DNA of 64,000 nt from Imbricaverruca yamaguchii (lineage: Eukaryota > Arthropoda > Thecostraca > Neoverrucidae). The notes beneath the pieces were generated by a model. That model made no database searches and was not told where the DNA came from. It saw only the letters and a list, made by a program, of their open reading frames with translations. Both the position numbers and the translations under genes were made by a program. Positions 34,872 through 45,839 of this stretch are shown in pieces (within the stretch, counting starts at the first letter, position 1; every line of letters begins with the position of its first letter). The DNA is taken from contig JAOTOL010001646.1 in NCBI GenBank assembly GCA_034440575.1, forward strand, positions 1,566,501 through 1,630,500, given 5' to 3'.

Positions 34872-36215
34872 CGGGTGGTGGCGGCGGCAGTTGTGGTCCA
34901 GTAGTGGCGGCGGCAGTTGTGGTCCAGTAGTGGCGGCACTTGTGGTCCGGTTGTGGCGGCGGCAGTTATGGTCCAGTAGTGGCGACGGCAGCTGTGGTCC
35001 GGTAGTGACGGCGGCAGTTGTGGTCCAGTAGTGGCGGCGGCAGTTATGGTCCAGTAGTGGCGGCGGAAGTTGTGGTTCAGTAGTGGCGGCGACAGTTGTG
35101 GTCCATTAGTGGCCGCGGCAGTTGTGGTCCAGTAGTGGCGGCGGCAGTTATGGTCCGGTGGTGGCGGCAGCAGCTGTGGTCCGGTGGTGGTGGCGGCAGT
35201 TGTGGTCCAGTGGCGGCGGCAGTTGTGGTCCGGTGGTGGCGGCAGCAGTTGTGGTCCAGTAGTGGCGGCGGCAGTTGTGGTCCAGTTGTGGCGGCAGTTG
35301 TGGTCTAGTTGTGGCGGCAGTTGTGGTCCAGTGGCGGCGGCAGTTGTGGTCCAGTTGTGGCGGCAGTTGTGGTCCAGTGGTGGCGGCAGTTGTGGTCCGG
35401 TAGTGGCGGCAGTTGTGGTCCGGTGGTGGCGGCGGCAGTTGTGGTCCAGTAGTGGCGGCGGCAGCTGTGGTCCGGTAGTGGCGGCGGCAGTTGTGGTCCA
35501 GTAGTGGCGGCGGCAGTTGTGGTCCAGTAGTGGCGGCGGCAGTTGTGGTCCAGTAGTGGCGGCGGCAGTTGTGGTCCAGTAGTGGCGGCGGCAGCTGTGG
35601 TCCGGTGGTGGCGGCGGCAGTTGTGGTCCAGTAGTGGCGGCAGCTGTGGTCCAGTAGTGGCGGCGGCAGTTGTGGTCCAGTGGTGGCGGCGGCAGTTGTG
35701 GTCCAGTAGTGGCGGCGGCAGCTGTGGTCCGGTGGTGGCGGCGGCAGTTGTGGTCCAGTGGTGGCGGCGGCAGTTGTGGTCCAGTAGTGGCGGTGGCAGC
35801 TGTGGTCCGGTGGTGGCGGCGGCAGTTGTGGTGGCGGCGGCAGCTGTGGTCCGGTGGTGGCGACGGCAGTTGTTGTCCAGTAGTGGCGGCGGTAGTTGTG
35901 GTCCGGCGGTGGCAGCTGTGGTGCGGTGGTGGTGGCGGCAGCTGTGGTCCAGTTGTGGTCCGGTGGTGGCGGCGGCAGTTGTGGTCCGGTGGTGGCGGCG
36001 GCAGTTGTGGTCCGGTAGTGGCGGCGGCAGTTGTGGTCCAGTAGTGGCGGCAGTTGTGGTCCGGTGGTGGCGGCAGTTGTGGTCCGGTGGTGGCGGCGGC
36101 AGGTGTGGTCCAGTAGTGGCGGCGGCAGTTGTGGTCCGGTGGTGGTGGCGGCAGTTGTGGTCCAGTGGTGGTGGCGGCAGTTGTGGTCCAGTGGTGGCGG
36201 CGGCAGCTGTGGTCC
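34872..36215. repeat. 26-bp minisatellite, about 52 copies
   Basis: The unit is GTGGCGGCGGCAGTTGTG plus GTCCAGTA, with GTCCGGTG variants and units shortened by three or six bases in the GGC run. The + strand is strongly G-rich. All frames are open, producing a spurious 553-codon minus-strand frame and glycine-rich + frames. Confidence 0.97.
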
Positions 36216-36561
36216 GGCGGTGCCCCCGTCACGCCGGGACGGTGCGCAGCCGGCCCGCCAGCTGTCTGCCGACACGACGCGCCCGCTGACCGCTTACTCG
36301 CTCTCGTTTTGACGCCGTCACGTGCCGGCCGTCCGGTGGCCATCTGTGCGCCGCCGCCGTTACCGTCTCTCCGGGAAATATCTCCCCCGGACTGGACACA
36401 CGTCACAGCGCACCAGCTCGGCTCCTGTTTAGTCTGTCGTCTGTCTGACACATGTGAACTCACGGCCACGCATGCTGCTTGGCTTCCGCACTGTTTTCCC
36501 GTATCCATGTATCCATGTGCGTATATCTGCTTGCATAGGTCTATATGTATGTCTCTAATTA

Positions 36562-36562
<1 letters not shown>
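36216..36562 (+). other. Intron spacer
   Basis: GC-rich, then AT-rich. No gene was recognised. Confidence 0.45.

Positions 36563-36655
<93 letters not shown>
36563..36655. repeat. (AT)n microsatellite, about 93 bp
   Basis: TA steps with a single interruption near 36595. A self-complementary tract able to form cruciforms. Confidence 0.98.
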
Positions 36656-36657
<2 letters not shown>

Positions 36658-37436
36658 ACGTATACATATTTTTGTTTTATGTTATTCGTGTCGTCATTTT
36701 GTTTATTCGTTTTTGCATGTTATTTATCATTTTATTTTATCATTTTCCTATCATTCGTGTTGTACTTCTTATTAGCATTAATTCGCCCTCGACTATATGC
36801 CTAGCAGCTCTGTCACACTATCTGTATCTATACCCTTCCCATCCCTCCCGTCCCTCTCCCTCACTCCCTCCCATCCGGCTCCTATGTCGCGGCGGCACGG
36901 CTGCTGACCTCTGTCGTTGATCTATTTGCGGCGAGTTCGAGTGAGGCGCCGCCACTCCGGAGACCCAGCTCCGGCCACCTCTGCGGCCGCCGTGTCCGCT
37001 CGTAAAGCGGCGCGGCCCAATCGAGGTGCGCCCGGTGACGCGGCCACTGTGCCGCCTCGGTGTGATTGGCATGGCGATGCTGCGCCGCGGCCCCGGCCGG
37101 TCGATGGCGGCCTGCACCTGTGTGGCCGAGCCGGGAGGTCCGTCGTCCTCTGCCGGGGGGGTCATCTCGGCAACAGGTGGCTGACCTTTCGCGCCTCGTC
37201 TGACGGAGGCCGCCGCGGTGTACTCTGACTCGGGCCACAATCACGAGCTACGAGTCATGCCGCAGCTACCACTTCTGATTTAGATCACCATTATGAGCCG
37301 GGCTGCTGCAATATTCACTTGCTGCGGGCTGAGAAAAGTTCGCTTAACGAGCGAGTAGACGTCGTCATGGCGCATTAGGCGATATGAAAAGTTTGGCAAT
37401 GGCACGGAGAGCGGTTCTGGTGGAGTGTTCGCCAGG
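36656..37436 (+). other. Intron, no feature recognised
   Basis: AT-rich to 36800 and GC-rich from 36880. Open frames lack splice support. Confidence 0.45.
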
Positions 37437-37600
37437 CATCGAGAGTCGCCGAGCGAGCCGATGGGCTGAGGTGGGTGTGGACGATGGAAACAGGGCGCCG
37501 AGCTTGCCGATGGGCTGAGGTGGGTGTGGGCGGTGGAAACAGGGCGCCGAGCGAGCCGATGGGCCGCCGGGGTGGGTGTGGGCGACGAAAACAGGGCGTC
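37437..37600. repeat. About 49-bp repeat, three copies
   Basis: Copies share GAGCCGATGGGCTGAGGTGG and GGAAACAGGGCGCCGAGC. They begin near 37455, 37504 and 37553. Confidence 0.85.
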
Positions 37601-37879
37601 GAGCGCGAACATCCCCGAGCCGCAGCGACGGCGAGAAGTCGGGACCGGCTGGTCATGAAAGTTATACACAGCCCGAGGACGCGTCTCTCCGTGTGTTGTC
37701 GCCACCACCGTGGCAGGCGACCGTCGCACTGCCCGCGTCCGCACGTGCGTGTCGTTCCTCTTCGCCGAGCCCGGCGAGACCGACTGCGGTGCCTGGCGGC
37801 CCGGCGCGTCAGCTGCGTGCACTGGCGTGTGAGCTGCGTGCACTGGATGTCTTACGGCGGCGTGCATGTGCGTGATCTG
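37601..37879 (+). other. Spacer upstream of the LINE fragment
   Basis: GC-rich. A stop codon in the LINE frame at about 37872 marks the left limit of recognisable reverse-transcriptase similarity. Confidence 0.4.
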
Positions 37880-38173
37880 AGAGAAGCACTCGTGCTACCG
37901 ATGCTGGGGCACTTCGCCTGCAACGGCGTAGGTTAGCAGCTACCCAGCGGGGCTTCTCCTACCGCTCCACTCTCCAGTGGAATGCGCTTCCCGGTGAAGC
38001 ACGCGACACAACTAGCCGTGCAACCTTCGTGCGTGCTATCAGCATCAACTAGGTAGCTAGTTGCTTTACAATTGTATCTAACGTGATGGCAGGAATGTGA
38101 TCAATTGACTAGGTATTTCGTGAGTTCCACCATGTGGCAGTGCCTAATAAATGACTTGACTTGACTTGACTTG
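37880..38173 (+). mobile_element. 5'-truncated LINE (non-LTR retrotransposon) 3' end
   Basis: A frame from about 37880 to a stop at about 38052 reads TRATDAGALRLQRRRLAATQ, then GFSYRSTLQWNALPGEAR and TSRATFVRAISIN. This fits the well-known carboxyl end of non-LTR reverse transcriptases, in which a basic stretch and F-x-R/Y-x-x-x-x-x-W-N-x-L-P precede a short tail. About 95 bp of 3' UTR follows, with AATAAA at about 38147, and the element ends in three or four TGACT/ACTTG steps (to 38173), a simple-repeat tail typical of such elements. Everything upstream is missing, so it cannot move by itself. The clade cannot be assigned from this short piece. Confidence 0.65.
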
Positions 38174-38299
38174 GTCTGAACTTGTGCCGTTCTTTCTTCC
38201 CGGGGCCACTCCGCGTTGCCTCGTGGTCCGGATGCGCTGTTATATGTGTGTATGTGTGTTGCAGCCCTCACTTTTGTTTTGGCTGGGTATCCATCCTCC
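38174..38299 (+). other. Spacer after the LINE tail
   Basis: Nothing recognised. Confidence 0.4.
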
Positions 38300-38590
38300 G
38301 TTGCCAACTCTCGTGTGACCGAACCTTCATCTCCTCTCGTCGGACCTCAACCTTATCTGGCCGGACCTCAATCTCCTCTGGCCGTAGCCACACTATTTCT
38401 CCTGACCAGGTCTCAATCCCCTTGGCCATGTCTCCGTCTCCCAGTGTCCCTATATCCTGTGTCAGTATCCCCCGGTCTTCTGGCAGATGCTTCATCTTCT
38501 CCATCTCCTCTGGCCTGACCTCCATCTCTTTATACCGGACCTCAATCTCCTTTGGACGAACCTCAATCTCCTCTAGCTGGAGCCACACAA
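38300..38590. repeat. Degenerate GGACCTCAATCTCCTCTGG repeat
   Basis: About nine diverged copies of a 24-30 bp word such as GGACCTCAATCTCCTCTGG. Longer blocks contain GTAGCCACACTATTTCTCC. The SINE at 38600 inserted into one of these blocks, and its right flank continues the repeat from 38764. Confidence 0.75.
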
Positions 38591-38599
38591 TTTCTCCTG

Positions 38600-38763
38600 G
38601 TGGTGGTGGTTGATGGTTTTGCGATGCCTCGATCGTTAAGTCATGTAGCGTCGCCAATCTCTCACGCCGATTGGTCGCGGGCGAAGAGTAGCGATAGGTG
38701 AGACTCGAACCCACAATCTTTCGAGCGTGTGATGGGTAACTTACCCCTAGACTATTCGTCCCC
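38600..38763 (-). mobile_element. tRNA-derived SINE with 14-bp target duplication (copy 3)
   Basis: Read on the minus strand it starts GGGGGACGAATAGTCTAGGG, with the pol III A-box-like TAGTCTAGGGG, and then has the B-box-like GGTTCGAGTCT. The body follows (CTTCGCCCGCGACCAATCGG, GAGAGATTGGCGACGCTACA, TGACTTAACGATCGA), and it ends in AAAACCATCAACCACCACCA. The flanks CACAATTTCTCCTG (38586-38599) and CACAATATCTCCTG (38764-38777) form a 14-bp target-site duplication with one mismatch, the mark of LINE-driven insertion. It is about 164 bp long, with a tRNA-like head and an unrelated tail. No known SINE family name comes to mind. Confidence 0.85.
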
Positions 38764-39064
38764 CACAATATCTCCTGACCAGGTATCAATCCCCGTGGCC
38801 GTGTCTCCATCTCCTGTGTCAGTGTTCCCTCTCCTCCGTCCGGCCGCCATCGCACCTGGCCGAACCCTCACCATCTGCGTCCGCGCCGATTCTGGCCGGC
38901 CGATCACTCTCAGCGTCCGGCGGCGACGTTCCCGCCAAATCACGGATATGGCGCGCCTCGCTGCTGCCGGCTGCCCGTTCCCTGCAGACGCACGGACGCG
39001 GGAGTGTACGAAGACTGCGACAGTTCCGCGGTCTCCGTGGCCGCACCATGCGTGCACAGTGCAC
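38764..39064 (+). other. Spacer, continuation of degenerate repeat then GC-rich
   Basis: The first 90 bp resume the repeat interrupted by the SINE. The rest is unrecognised. Confidence 0.5.
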
Positions 39065-40275
39065 ACCGCACCGTGCACAGTGCTGCAGCTGTGTGTGCTG
39101 CACAGTGCTGCAGCTGTGTGGTGGCAGTGTCGGCTGTTGGCGGTACAGTGCTGCAGCTGTGTGGCGGTACAGCGCCTGCTGTGGGGTGTGTTGGCGTGGT
39201 GGCGGTGTGCTGGCTGTGTGGCGGTGCGCGGCTTGTGTGTTTGGTTGTGTGGTGCTGGTGGTGGCCTTTTGGCAGGTGTGTGTGGCAGTTGTGTGTGGTG
39301 GGTTGGAGGTGTGTGGTGGGTGCCGGCTGTGTGGTGGCGGTGTGGCTGTGTGGTGGCAGTGTCGGCTGTGTGGTGGCAGTGTCGGCTTGTGGTGGGTGCC
39401 GGTGTGTGGTGGCAGTGTCGGCTGTGTGGTGTCAGTGTCGGCTGTGTGGCGGTATAGCGCCGGCTGTGTGGTGGCAGTGTCGGCTGTGTGGTGGCAGTGC
39501 CGGCTGTGTGGTGGCAGTGTCGGATGTGTGGTGGCAGTGCCGGCTGTGTGGTGGCGGCAGTGTCGGCTGTGTGGTGGCAGTGTCGGCTGTGTGGTGGCAG
39601 GCCGGCTGTGTGGTGAGTGTGGTGTTGGCAGGCCGGCTGGTGGGGCGTGTGGCTGTGTGGTGGAGTGTCGGCTGTGTGTGGCAGGCCGGCTGTGTGGTGG
39701 CAGGTCGGCTGTGTGGTGGCAGTGCCGGCTGTTGGTGCAGTGCGGTGTGTTGGTCTGTGTTGGCAGTGCGTTTGTGCAGTGCCGGCTGTGTGGTGGCAGT
39801 GTCGGCTGTGTGGTGGCAGTGCCGGCTGTGTGGTGCAGGCCGGCTGTTGGTGGCAGGTGTGTGTGGTGGCAGTGCCGGCTGTGGTGGCAGTGTCGGCTGT
39901 GTGGTGGAGTGTCGGTGTGTGGTGGCAGTGTGGCTGTGTGGTGGCAGTGCGGCTGTGGCGGTACAGTGCGGCTGTGTGGTGGCAGTGTCGGCTGTGTGGT
40001 GGCAGTGTCGGCTGTGTGGTGGCAGTGTCGGCTGTGTGGCGGTAAGTGTCGGCTGTGTGGTGGCGGTGTCGTGTGGTGGGTGTGTGGTGGCAGTGTGGCT
40101 GTGTGGTGGCAGTGTCGGCTGTGTGGTGTGCGGCTGTGTGGTGGAGTGTGGCTGTGTGGTGGCGTGTCGGCTGTGTGGTGGAGTGCTTTGGATGGCTGTG
40201 TGGTGGCAGTGTCGGTGTGTGGAGGCGTATGTGTGTGTGTCGGCTGTGTGCAGTAGGGCGTTATGGCTGTGTGGT
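39065..40275. repeat. 20-bp G/T-rich minisatellite, about 55-60 units
   Basis: The unit is GGCTGTGTGGTGGCAGTGTC with many short deletions and GCC/GTC variants. The + strand is nearly devoid of A and low in C, giving an extreme strand skew. Open frames rich in W, C, G and V are artefacts. Confidence 0.95.
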
Positions 40276-42290
40276 GCTGAGGTACAGTAGGAGCGTTGTG
40301 TGTGTGTGCTGAGGTGTAGTAGGAGCGTTATGTGGTGGAGTGGCTGTGTGGTGGGTGGGTGTGTGGATGGGTGTGTGGTGGAGGGGTGGGGTGCGGTGTG
40401 TGGTGGAGTGTGTGTGTGGTGGCAGTGTCGGCTGTGTGGTGGGTGTCGGCTGTGTGGTGGAGTGCGGCTGTGGGTGCGGCTGTGTGGTGGAGTGTCGGCT
40501 GTGTGTGGAGTGGTGTGGGGTTTTGGTTTGTTGTTTGGTGTGTGTTGTTGGTGTGGCGTTTGTGTGTGGCTGGTTGTGGGCGTTTGTGTGTGGCTGGTGT
40601 GTAGCGTTTTTGTTGCTGGTGTGGTTTGGGTTTGGTTTGGTTTGGTGTGCTGGTGCAGTGGGAGCGTTATGTGTGTGTGCTGAGGTACAATAGGAGCGTT
40701 ATGTGTGTGTGCTGAGGTGTAGTAGGGGCGTTATGTGTGTGTGCTGAGGTGTAGTAGGAGCGTTATGTGTGTGTGCTGAGGTGCAGTAGGAGCGTTATGT
40801 GTGTGTGCTGAGGTGTAGTGGGAGCGTTATGTGTGTGTGCTGAGGTGTGTGGGTTTTTGAGCGTTATGTGTGTGTGCTGAGGTGTATAGGAGCGTTATGT
40901 GTGTTGCTGAGGTGTAGTAGGAGCGTTATGTGTGTGTGCTGAGGTGTAGTAGGAGCGTTATGTGTGTGTGCTGAGGTGTAGTAGGGGCGTTATGTGTGTG
41001 TGCTGAGGTGTAGTAGGAGCGTTATGTGTGTGTGCTGAGGTGTAGTAGGAGCGTTATGTGTGTGTGCTGAGGTGTAGTAGGAGCGTTATGTGTGTGTGCT
41101 GAGGTGTAGTAGGAGCGTTATGTGTGTGTGCTGAGGTGTAGTAGGAGCGTTATGTGTGTGTGCTGAGGTGTAGTGGGAGCGTTATGTGTGTGTGCTGAGG
41201 TGTAGTAGGAGCGTTATGTGTGTGTGCTGAGGTGTAGTAGGAGCGTTATGTGTGTGTGCTGAGGTGTAGTAGGAGCGTTATGTGTGTGTGCTGAGGTATA
41301 GTAGGAGCGTTATGTGTGTGTGCTGAGGTACAGTAGGAGCGTTATGTGTGTGTGCTGAGGTGTAGTAGGAGCGTTATGTGTGTGTGCTGAGGTGTAGTGG
41401 GAGCGTTATGTGTGTGTGCTGAGGTACAGTAGGAGCGTTATGTGTGTGTGCTGAGGTGCAGTAGGAGCGTTATGTGTGTGTGCTGAGGTGCAGTGGGAGC
41501 GTTATGTGTGTGTGCTGAGGTGTAGTGGGAGCGTTATGTGTGTGTGCTGAGGTGTAGTGGGAGCGTTATGTGTGTGTGCTGAGGTACAGTAGGAGCGTTA
41601 TGTGTGTGTGCTGAGGTACAGTAGGAGCGTTATGTGTGTGTGCTGAGGTGTAGTAGGAGCGTTATGTGTGTGTGCTGAGGTACAGTAGGAGCGTTATGTG
41701 TGTGTGCTGAGGTGTAGTGGGAGCGTTATGTGTGTGTGCTGAGGTGTAGTAGGAGCGTTATGTGTGTGTGCTGAGGTGCAGTGGGAGCGTTATGTGTGTG
41801 TGCTGAGGTGTAGTAGGAGCGTTATGTGTGTGTGCTGAGGTGTAGTGGGAGCGTTATGTGTGTGTGCTGAGGTGTAGTGGGAGCGTTATGTGTGTGTGCT
41901 GAGGTGCAGTAGGAGCGTTATGTGTGTGTGCTGAGGTGTAGTGGGAGCGTTATGTGTGTGTGCTGAGGTGTAGTGGGAGCGTTATGTGTGTGTGCTGAGG
42001 TGTAGTAGGAGCGTTATGTGTGTGTGCTGAGGTGTAGTGGGAGCGTTATGTGTGTGTGCTGAGGTGTAGTGGGAGCGTTATGTGTGTGCGCTGAGGTACA
42101 GTAGGAGCGTTATGTGTGTGTGCTGAGGTGTAGTGGGAGCGTTATGTGTGTGTGCTGAGGTGTTGTAGGAGCGTTATGTGTGTGTCGCGGTGCAGTGGGA
42201 GCGTTATGTGTGTGTGCTGAGGTACAGTAGGAGCGTTATGTGTGTGTGCTGAGGTGTAGTAGGAGCGTTATGTGTGTGCCGCAGTGCAGT
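40276..42290. repeat. 32-bp minisatellite, about 50 copies
   Basis: The unit is GCTGAGGTGTAGTAGGAGCG followed by TTATGTGTGTGT. The first two copies (40276-40340) are separated from the main array (40676-42290) by a diverged G/T-rich segment resembling the preceding 20-bp array. Variation is almost limited to the GTGTAG/GTACAG/GTGCAG and TAGGAG/TGGGAG positions, which suggests repeated unequal exchange. Confidence 0.97.
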
Positions 42291-42295
42291 GCAGC

Positions 42296-42835
42296 TAATG
42301 TCATGTCTATATAGCAGGCTGCTGAAACTGTATTGGGAATGGTGCGTTTACAGGTTGCTACCATGCGCTAAGGTCTGTGGCATGGTGCATGGCGTGGTGC
42401 AATACTGTCGTAAGGTTCTGCAAATCGTGGCGAGATTCACAGCGTCGGAGAGGGACCTTGTGGTGACGGTGGTGACGGCGCCCTGCAAGGTGTGGGTGTT
42501 ACGCTCGCGACTCGTGACTCTTCCCTCAGTAGCCATGAAAAGCTGACAGTTAATCCATCAGACCCTTGGTGGTGTGAATAGCAGTGTGGCCGTTGAACAC
42601 TACTAAATTGTATTTGAAGTAGTACAGCCCCGGTGCTGGCAAGATCAAGAATGCATAATTCAGCGCTGTGGTGGTAGGGCTGGGAGGGGGGAGAGGGGGG
42701 GGGGGGTGGCTGGCTGAAGGAGGTCGGTGCACTGTGTTCCATACAGCAATGCCACAGCGCCGAACTTTCCGTCCCGTTATCACTTGACCCGCCCGTCCTG
42801 AACCAGATTACGATATGTGCTCGCCTCGCAGACCA
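42296..42835 (+). other. Intron, no feature recognised
   Basis: Contains a G run at 42684-42706. No exon was supported. Confidence 0.45.
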
Positions 42836-43080
42836 GCCTACGAGAGTCTACTCCCGCACGCATGGTAGAAGCCCGGGCTAGTCTACTCCCGTACGCATGG
42901 TAGAAGCCCGGGCTAGTCTACTCCCGTACGCATGGTAGAAGCCAGGGCGAGTCTACTCCCGTACGCATGGTAGAAGCCAGGGCGAGTCTACTCCCGTACG
43001 CATGGTAGAAGCCCGGGCGAGTCTACTCCCGCACGCATGGTAGAAGCCCGGGCGAGTCTACTCCCGTGCATGTGGTAGAA
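42836..43080. repeat. 35-bp tandem repeat, seven copies
   Basis: The unit contains GAGTCTACTCCCGTACGCAT and GGTAGAAGCCCGGGC. Copies differ at only a few positions. The SINE at 43103 lies just beyond its right end. Confidence 0.95.
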
Positions 43081-43102
43081 GAGTTTACGAGCTGTCCGTC
43101 CG

Positions 43103-43248
43103 GATAAGTTGTTCGTCTCACAATCGAAAGGTTGTTGGTTCGAGTCTCACCTGTCGCTACCCTTCGCCCGCGACCAATCGGCGTCGTGAGAGATTGGCGA
43201 CGCTACATGACTGAACGGTTGATGTGTCGTAAAACCAGTAACCACCCA
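43103..43248 (+). mobile_element. tRNA-derived SINE with 13-bp target duplication (copy 4)
   Basis: It starts GATAAGTTGTTCGTCTCA, lacking the first part of the tRNA-like head, and then carries the B-box-like GGTTCGAGTCT. Next come CCTTCGCCCGCGACCAATCG, GAGAGATTGGCGACGCTACA, TGACTGAACGGTTGATGTGT and a CGTAAAACCAGTAACCACCC end. It is bordered by exact copies of AGCTGTCCGTCCG at 43090-43102 and 43249-43261. This is the cleanest copy for defining the 3' end of the family. Confidence 0.9.
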
Positions 43249-43261
43249 AGCTGTCCGTCCG

Positions 43262-43710
43262 ATCCGACCATCACGATTTTGCAACCGTAATAACCTTTTT
43301 GCTGGAGCGTTCCAAGGTGTAATTTTTACAACTCAGTCATGCGTCAGATGTGTCATTTCAAGTTTGATTTTACCTAAGATATCCCAATAGGATGCATTAA
43401 TTGTGCTTGATTTTTGCTGAAGTGCAGAGTTTTGTGACTGCCGCTCCGCTGGCGGTCAACTTGCAGCGCCGTTCCACGATGTATTGCAGCATTTCACGTT
43501 CGAATTGCATTTTCGCTGCCTTTCAAGTTGGGTTGAGTTTCTTTTTTTCAAGTTGAGGTTCACCAACTTCATCGCAATATTTCCTATCAATTATGCTCAA
43601 TTCGTGTTCGAAGCGAGATGTTTGCAGCGACGTCCCGGTCCACCGACAGCACCAGAAGCGCTGGCAGCTCCAGCTGCACCGGTCACCGTCCTAAGCCACC
43701 TCCTCACAGT
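43262..43710 (+). other. Intron, no feature recognised
   Basis: AT-rich to 43610. A TTTGCAG at 43622 is acceptor-like, but its continuation into the array has no convincing donor or coding bias. Confidence 0.45.
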
Positions 43711-45600
43711 GTGATGTGTCACAGTGTGATGTGTCGCGGTCCTGTGACGACGTGTCGCGGTCCTGTGACGACGTGTCACGGTCCTGTGACGACGTTTTAC
43801 GGTCCTGTGACATGTCACGGTCCTGTGACGACGTGCAGCGGTCCTGTGACGACCTTTCGCGGTCTTGTGACGACGTGTCACGGTCCTGTAACGACATGTC
43901 GCGGTCCTGTGACGACGTGCAGCGGTCCTGTGACGACCTTTCGCGGTCTTGTGACGACGTGTCACGGTCCTGTAACGACATGTCACGGTCCTGTGACGAC
44001 ATGTCACGGTCATGTGACGACGTGTCGCGGTCCTGTGATGACGTGTCACTGTCCTGTGACGACGTGTCACGGTCCTGTGACGACGTGTCACCGTCCTGTG
44101 ACGATGTGTCACGGTCCTGTGACGTGTCACGGTCCTGTGACGATGTGTCACGGTCCTGTGACGATGTGTCATGGTCCTGTGACGATGTGTCGCGGTGCTG
44201 TGACGACGTGCCGCTGTCCTGTGACGACGTGCCACGGTCCTGTGACGACGTGTCACGGTCCTGTGACGACGTGTCACGGTCCTGTGACGACGTGTCACCG
44301 TCCTGTGACGATGTGTCACGGCCCTGTGACGTGTCACGGTCCTGTGACGACGTGTCACGGTCCTGTGACGACGTGTCGCGGTCCTGTGACTATATGTGAC
44401 TATATGTTACGGTCCTGTGACGACGTGTCACGGTCCTGTGACGATGTGTCACGGTCCTGTGACGACGTGTCACGGTCCTGTGACGATGTGTCACGGTCCT
44501 GTGACGACGTGTCACGGTCCTGTGACGTGTCACGGTCCTGTGACTATGTCACGGTCCTGTGACGACATGTCGCGGTCCTGTGACGACGTGCCACGGTCCT
44601 GTGACGACGTGTCACGGTCCTGTGACGACGTGTCACGGTCCTGTGACGATGTGTCACGGTCCTGTGACGATGTGTCATGGTCCTGTGACGATGTGTCGCG
44701 ATGCTGTGACGACGGGCCGCTGTCCTGTGACGACGTGCCACGGTCCTGTGACGACGTGTCACGGTCCTGTGACGACGTGTCACGGTCCTGTGACGTGTCA
44801 CGGTCCTGTGACTATATGTCACGGTCCTGTGACGTGTCACGGTTCTGTGACGGCGTGTCGCGGTCCTGTGACTATATGTCACGGTCCTGTGACGACGTGT
44901 CACGGTCCTGTGACGATGTGTCACGGTCCTGTGACGACGTGTCACGGTCCTGTGACGTGTCACGGTCCTGTGACTATGTCACGGTCCTGTGACGACGTGT
45001 CACGGTCCTGTGACGTGTCACGGTCCTGTGACTATGTCACGGTCCTGTGACGACGTGTCACGGTCCTGTGACGACGTGTCGCGGTCCTGTGACGACGTGT
45101 CACGGTCCTGTGACGACGTGTCGCGGTCATGTGACTATATGTCACGGTCCTGTGACGACGTGTCACGGTCCTGTGACGACGTGTCACGGTCCTGTGACGA
45201 TGTGTCACGGTCCTGTGACGACGTGTCACGGTCCTGTGACGTGTCACGGTCCTGTGACGATGTGTCACGGTCCTGTGACGACGTGTCACGGTCCTGTGAC
45301 GTGTCACGGTCCTGTGACGTGTCACGGTCCTGTGACTATGTCACGGTCCTGTGACGATGTGCCACGGTCCTGTGACGACGTGTCACGGTCCTGTGACGAC
45401 GTGCCACGGTCCTGTGACGTGTCGCGGTCCTGTGACGACGTGTCACGGTCCTGTGACGACGTGTCACGGTCCTGTGACGACGTGTCACGGTCCTGTGACG
45501 ACGTGTCGCGGTCCTGTGACGTGTCGCGGTCCTGTGATGACGTGTCGCGGTCCTGTGACTATACGTCACGGTCCTGTGATTGTCCGATGTCGCGCTTCCT
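43711..45600. repeat. 21-bp palindrome-rich minisatellite, about 90 units
   Basis: The main unit is TGTCACGGTCCTGTGACGAC plus G. Shorter 18-bp units and TATATGT or TATGTC variants punctuate it. GTCAC and GTGAC face each other in every unit, so each is an imperfect palindrome. Longer blocks are duplicated, for example about 43836-43908 against 43909-43985, and about 44147-44240 against 44665-44745. Most steps are multiples of three, so one frame reads as SRSCDDV repeats, an artefact. Confidence 0.97.
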
Positions 45601-45839
45601 CGCAGCTCTGTGACGTGTTGCAGGACTGTTGCGCCCGTCGAAGTTTATGCGTCGCAGATCTGTGATGTACCGCAGCTTCGTGATATGTCGCATGACTATC
45701 GTTCCTCTTGAAGTATGTGGTTTGTTGCAGGTGTGTGATGCGTTGCAGGTATATGACTGCAATTTGCACTTCTTTGGCGACGTTCCCCAGTCCTATCACG
45801 TAACACATGATTATTGTTGAGCGTCGAATTTCTCTACCC
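45601..45839 (+). other. Intron spacer
   Basis: Nothing recognised. It retains scattered TGTGACGT- and ATGTCGC-like words grading into the next array. Confidence 0.4.

Noticed and set aside
34847..36508. 553-codon minus-strand frame
   Set aside because: Threonine/proline repeat translation of the 26-bp array. The glycine-rich + frames have the same cause.
43597..45665. Several SRSCDDV- and RHRTVTR-type repeat frames
   Set aside because: Direct translation of a 21-bp array. The period is a multiple of three, so frames persist without selection.
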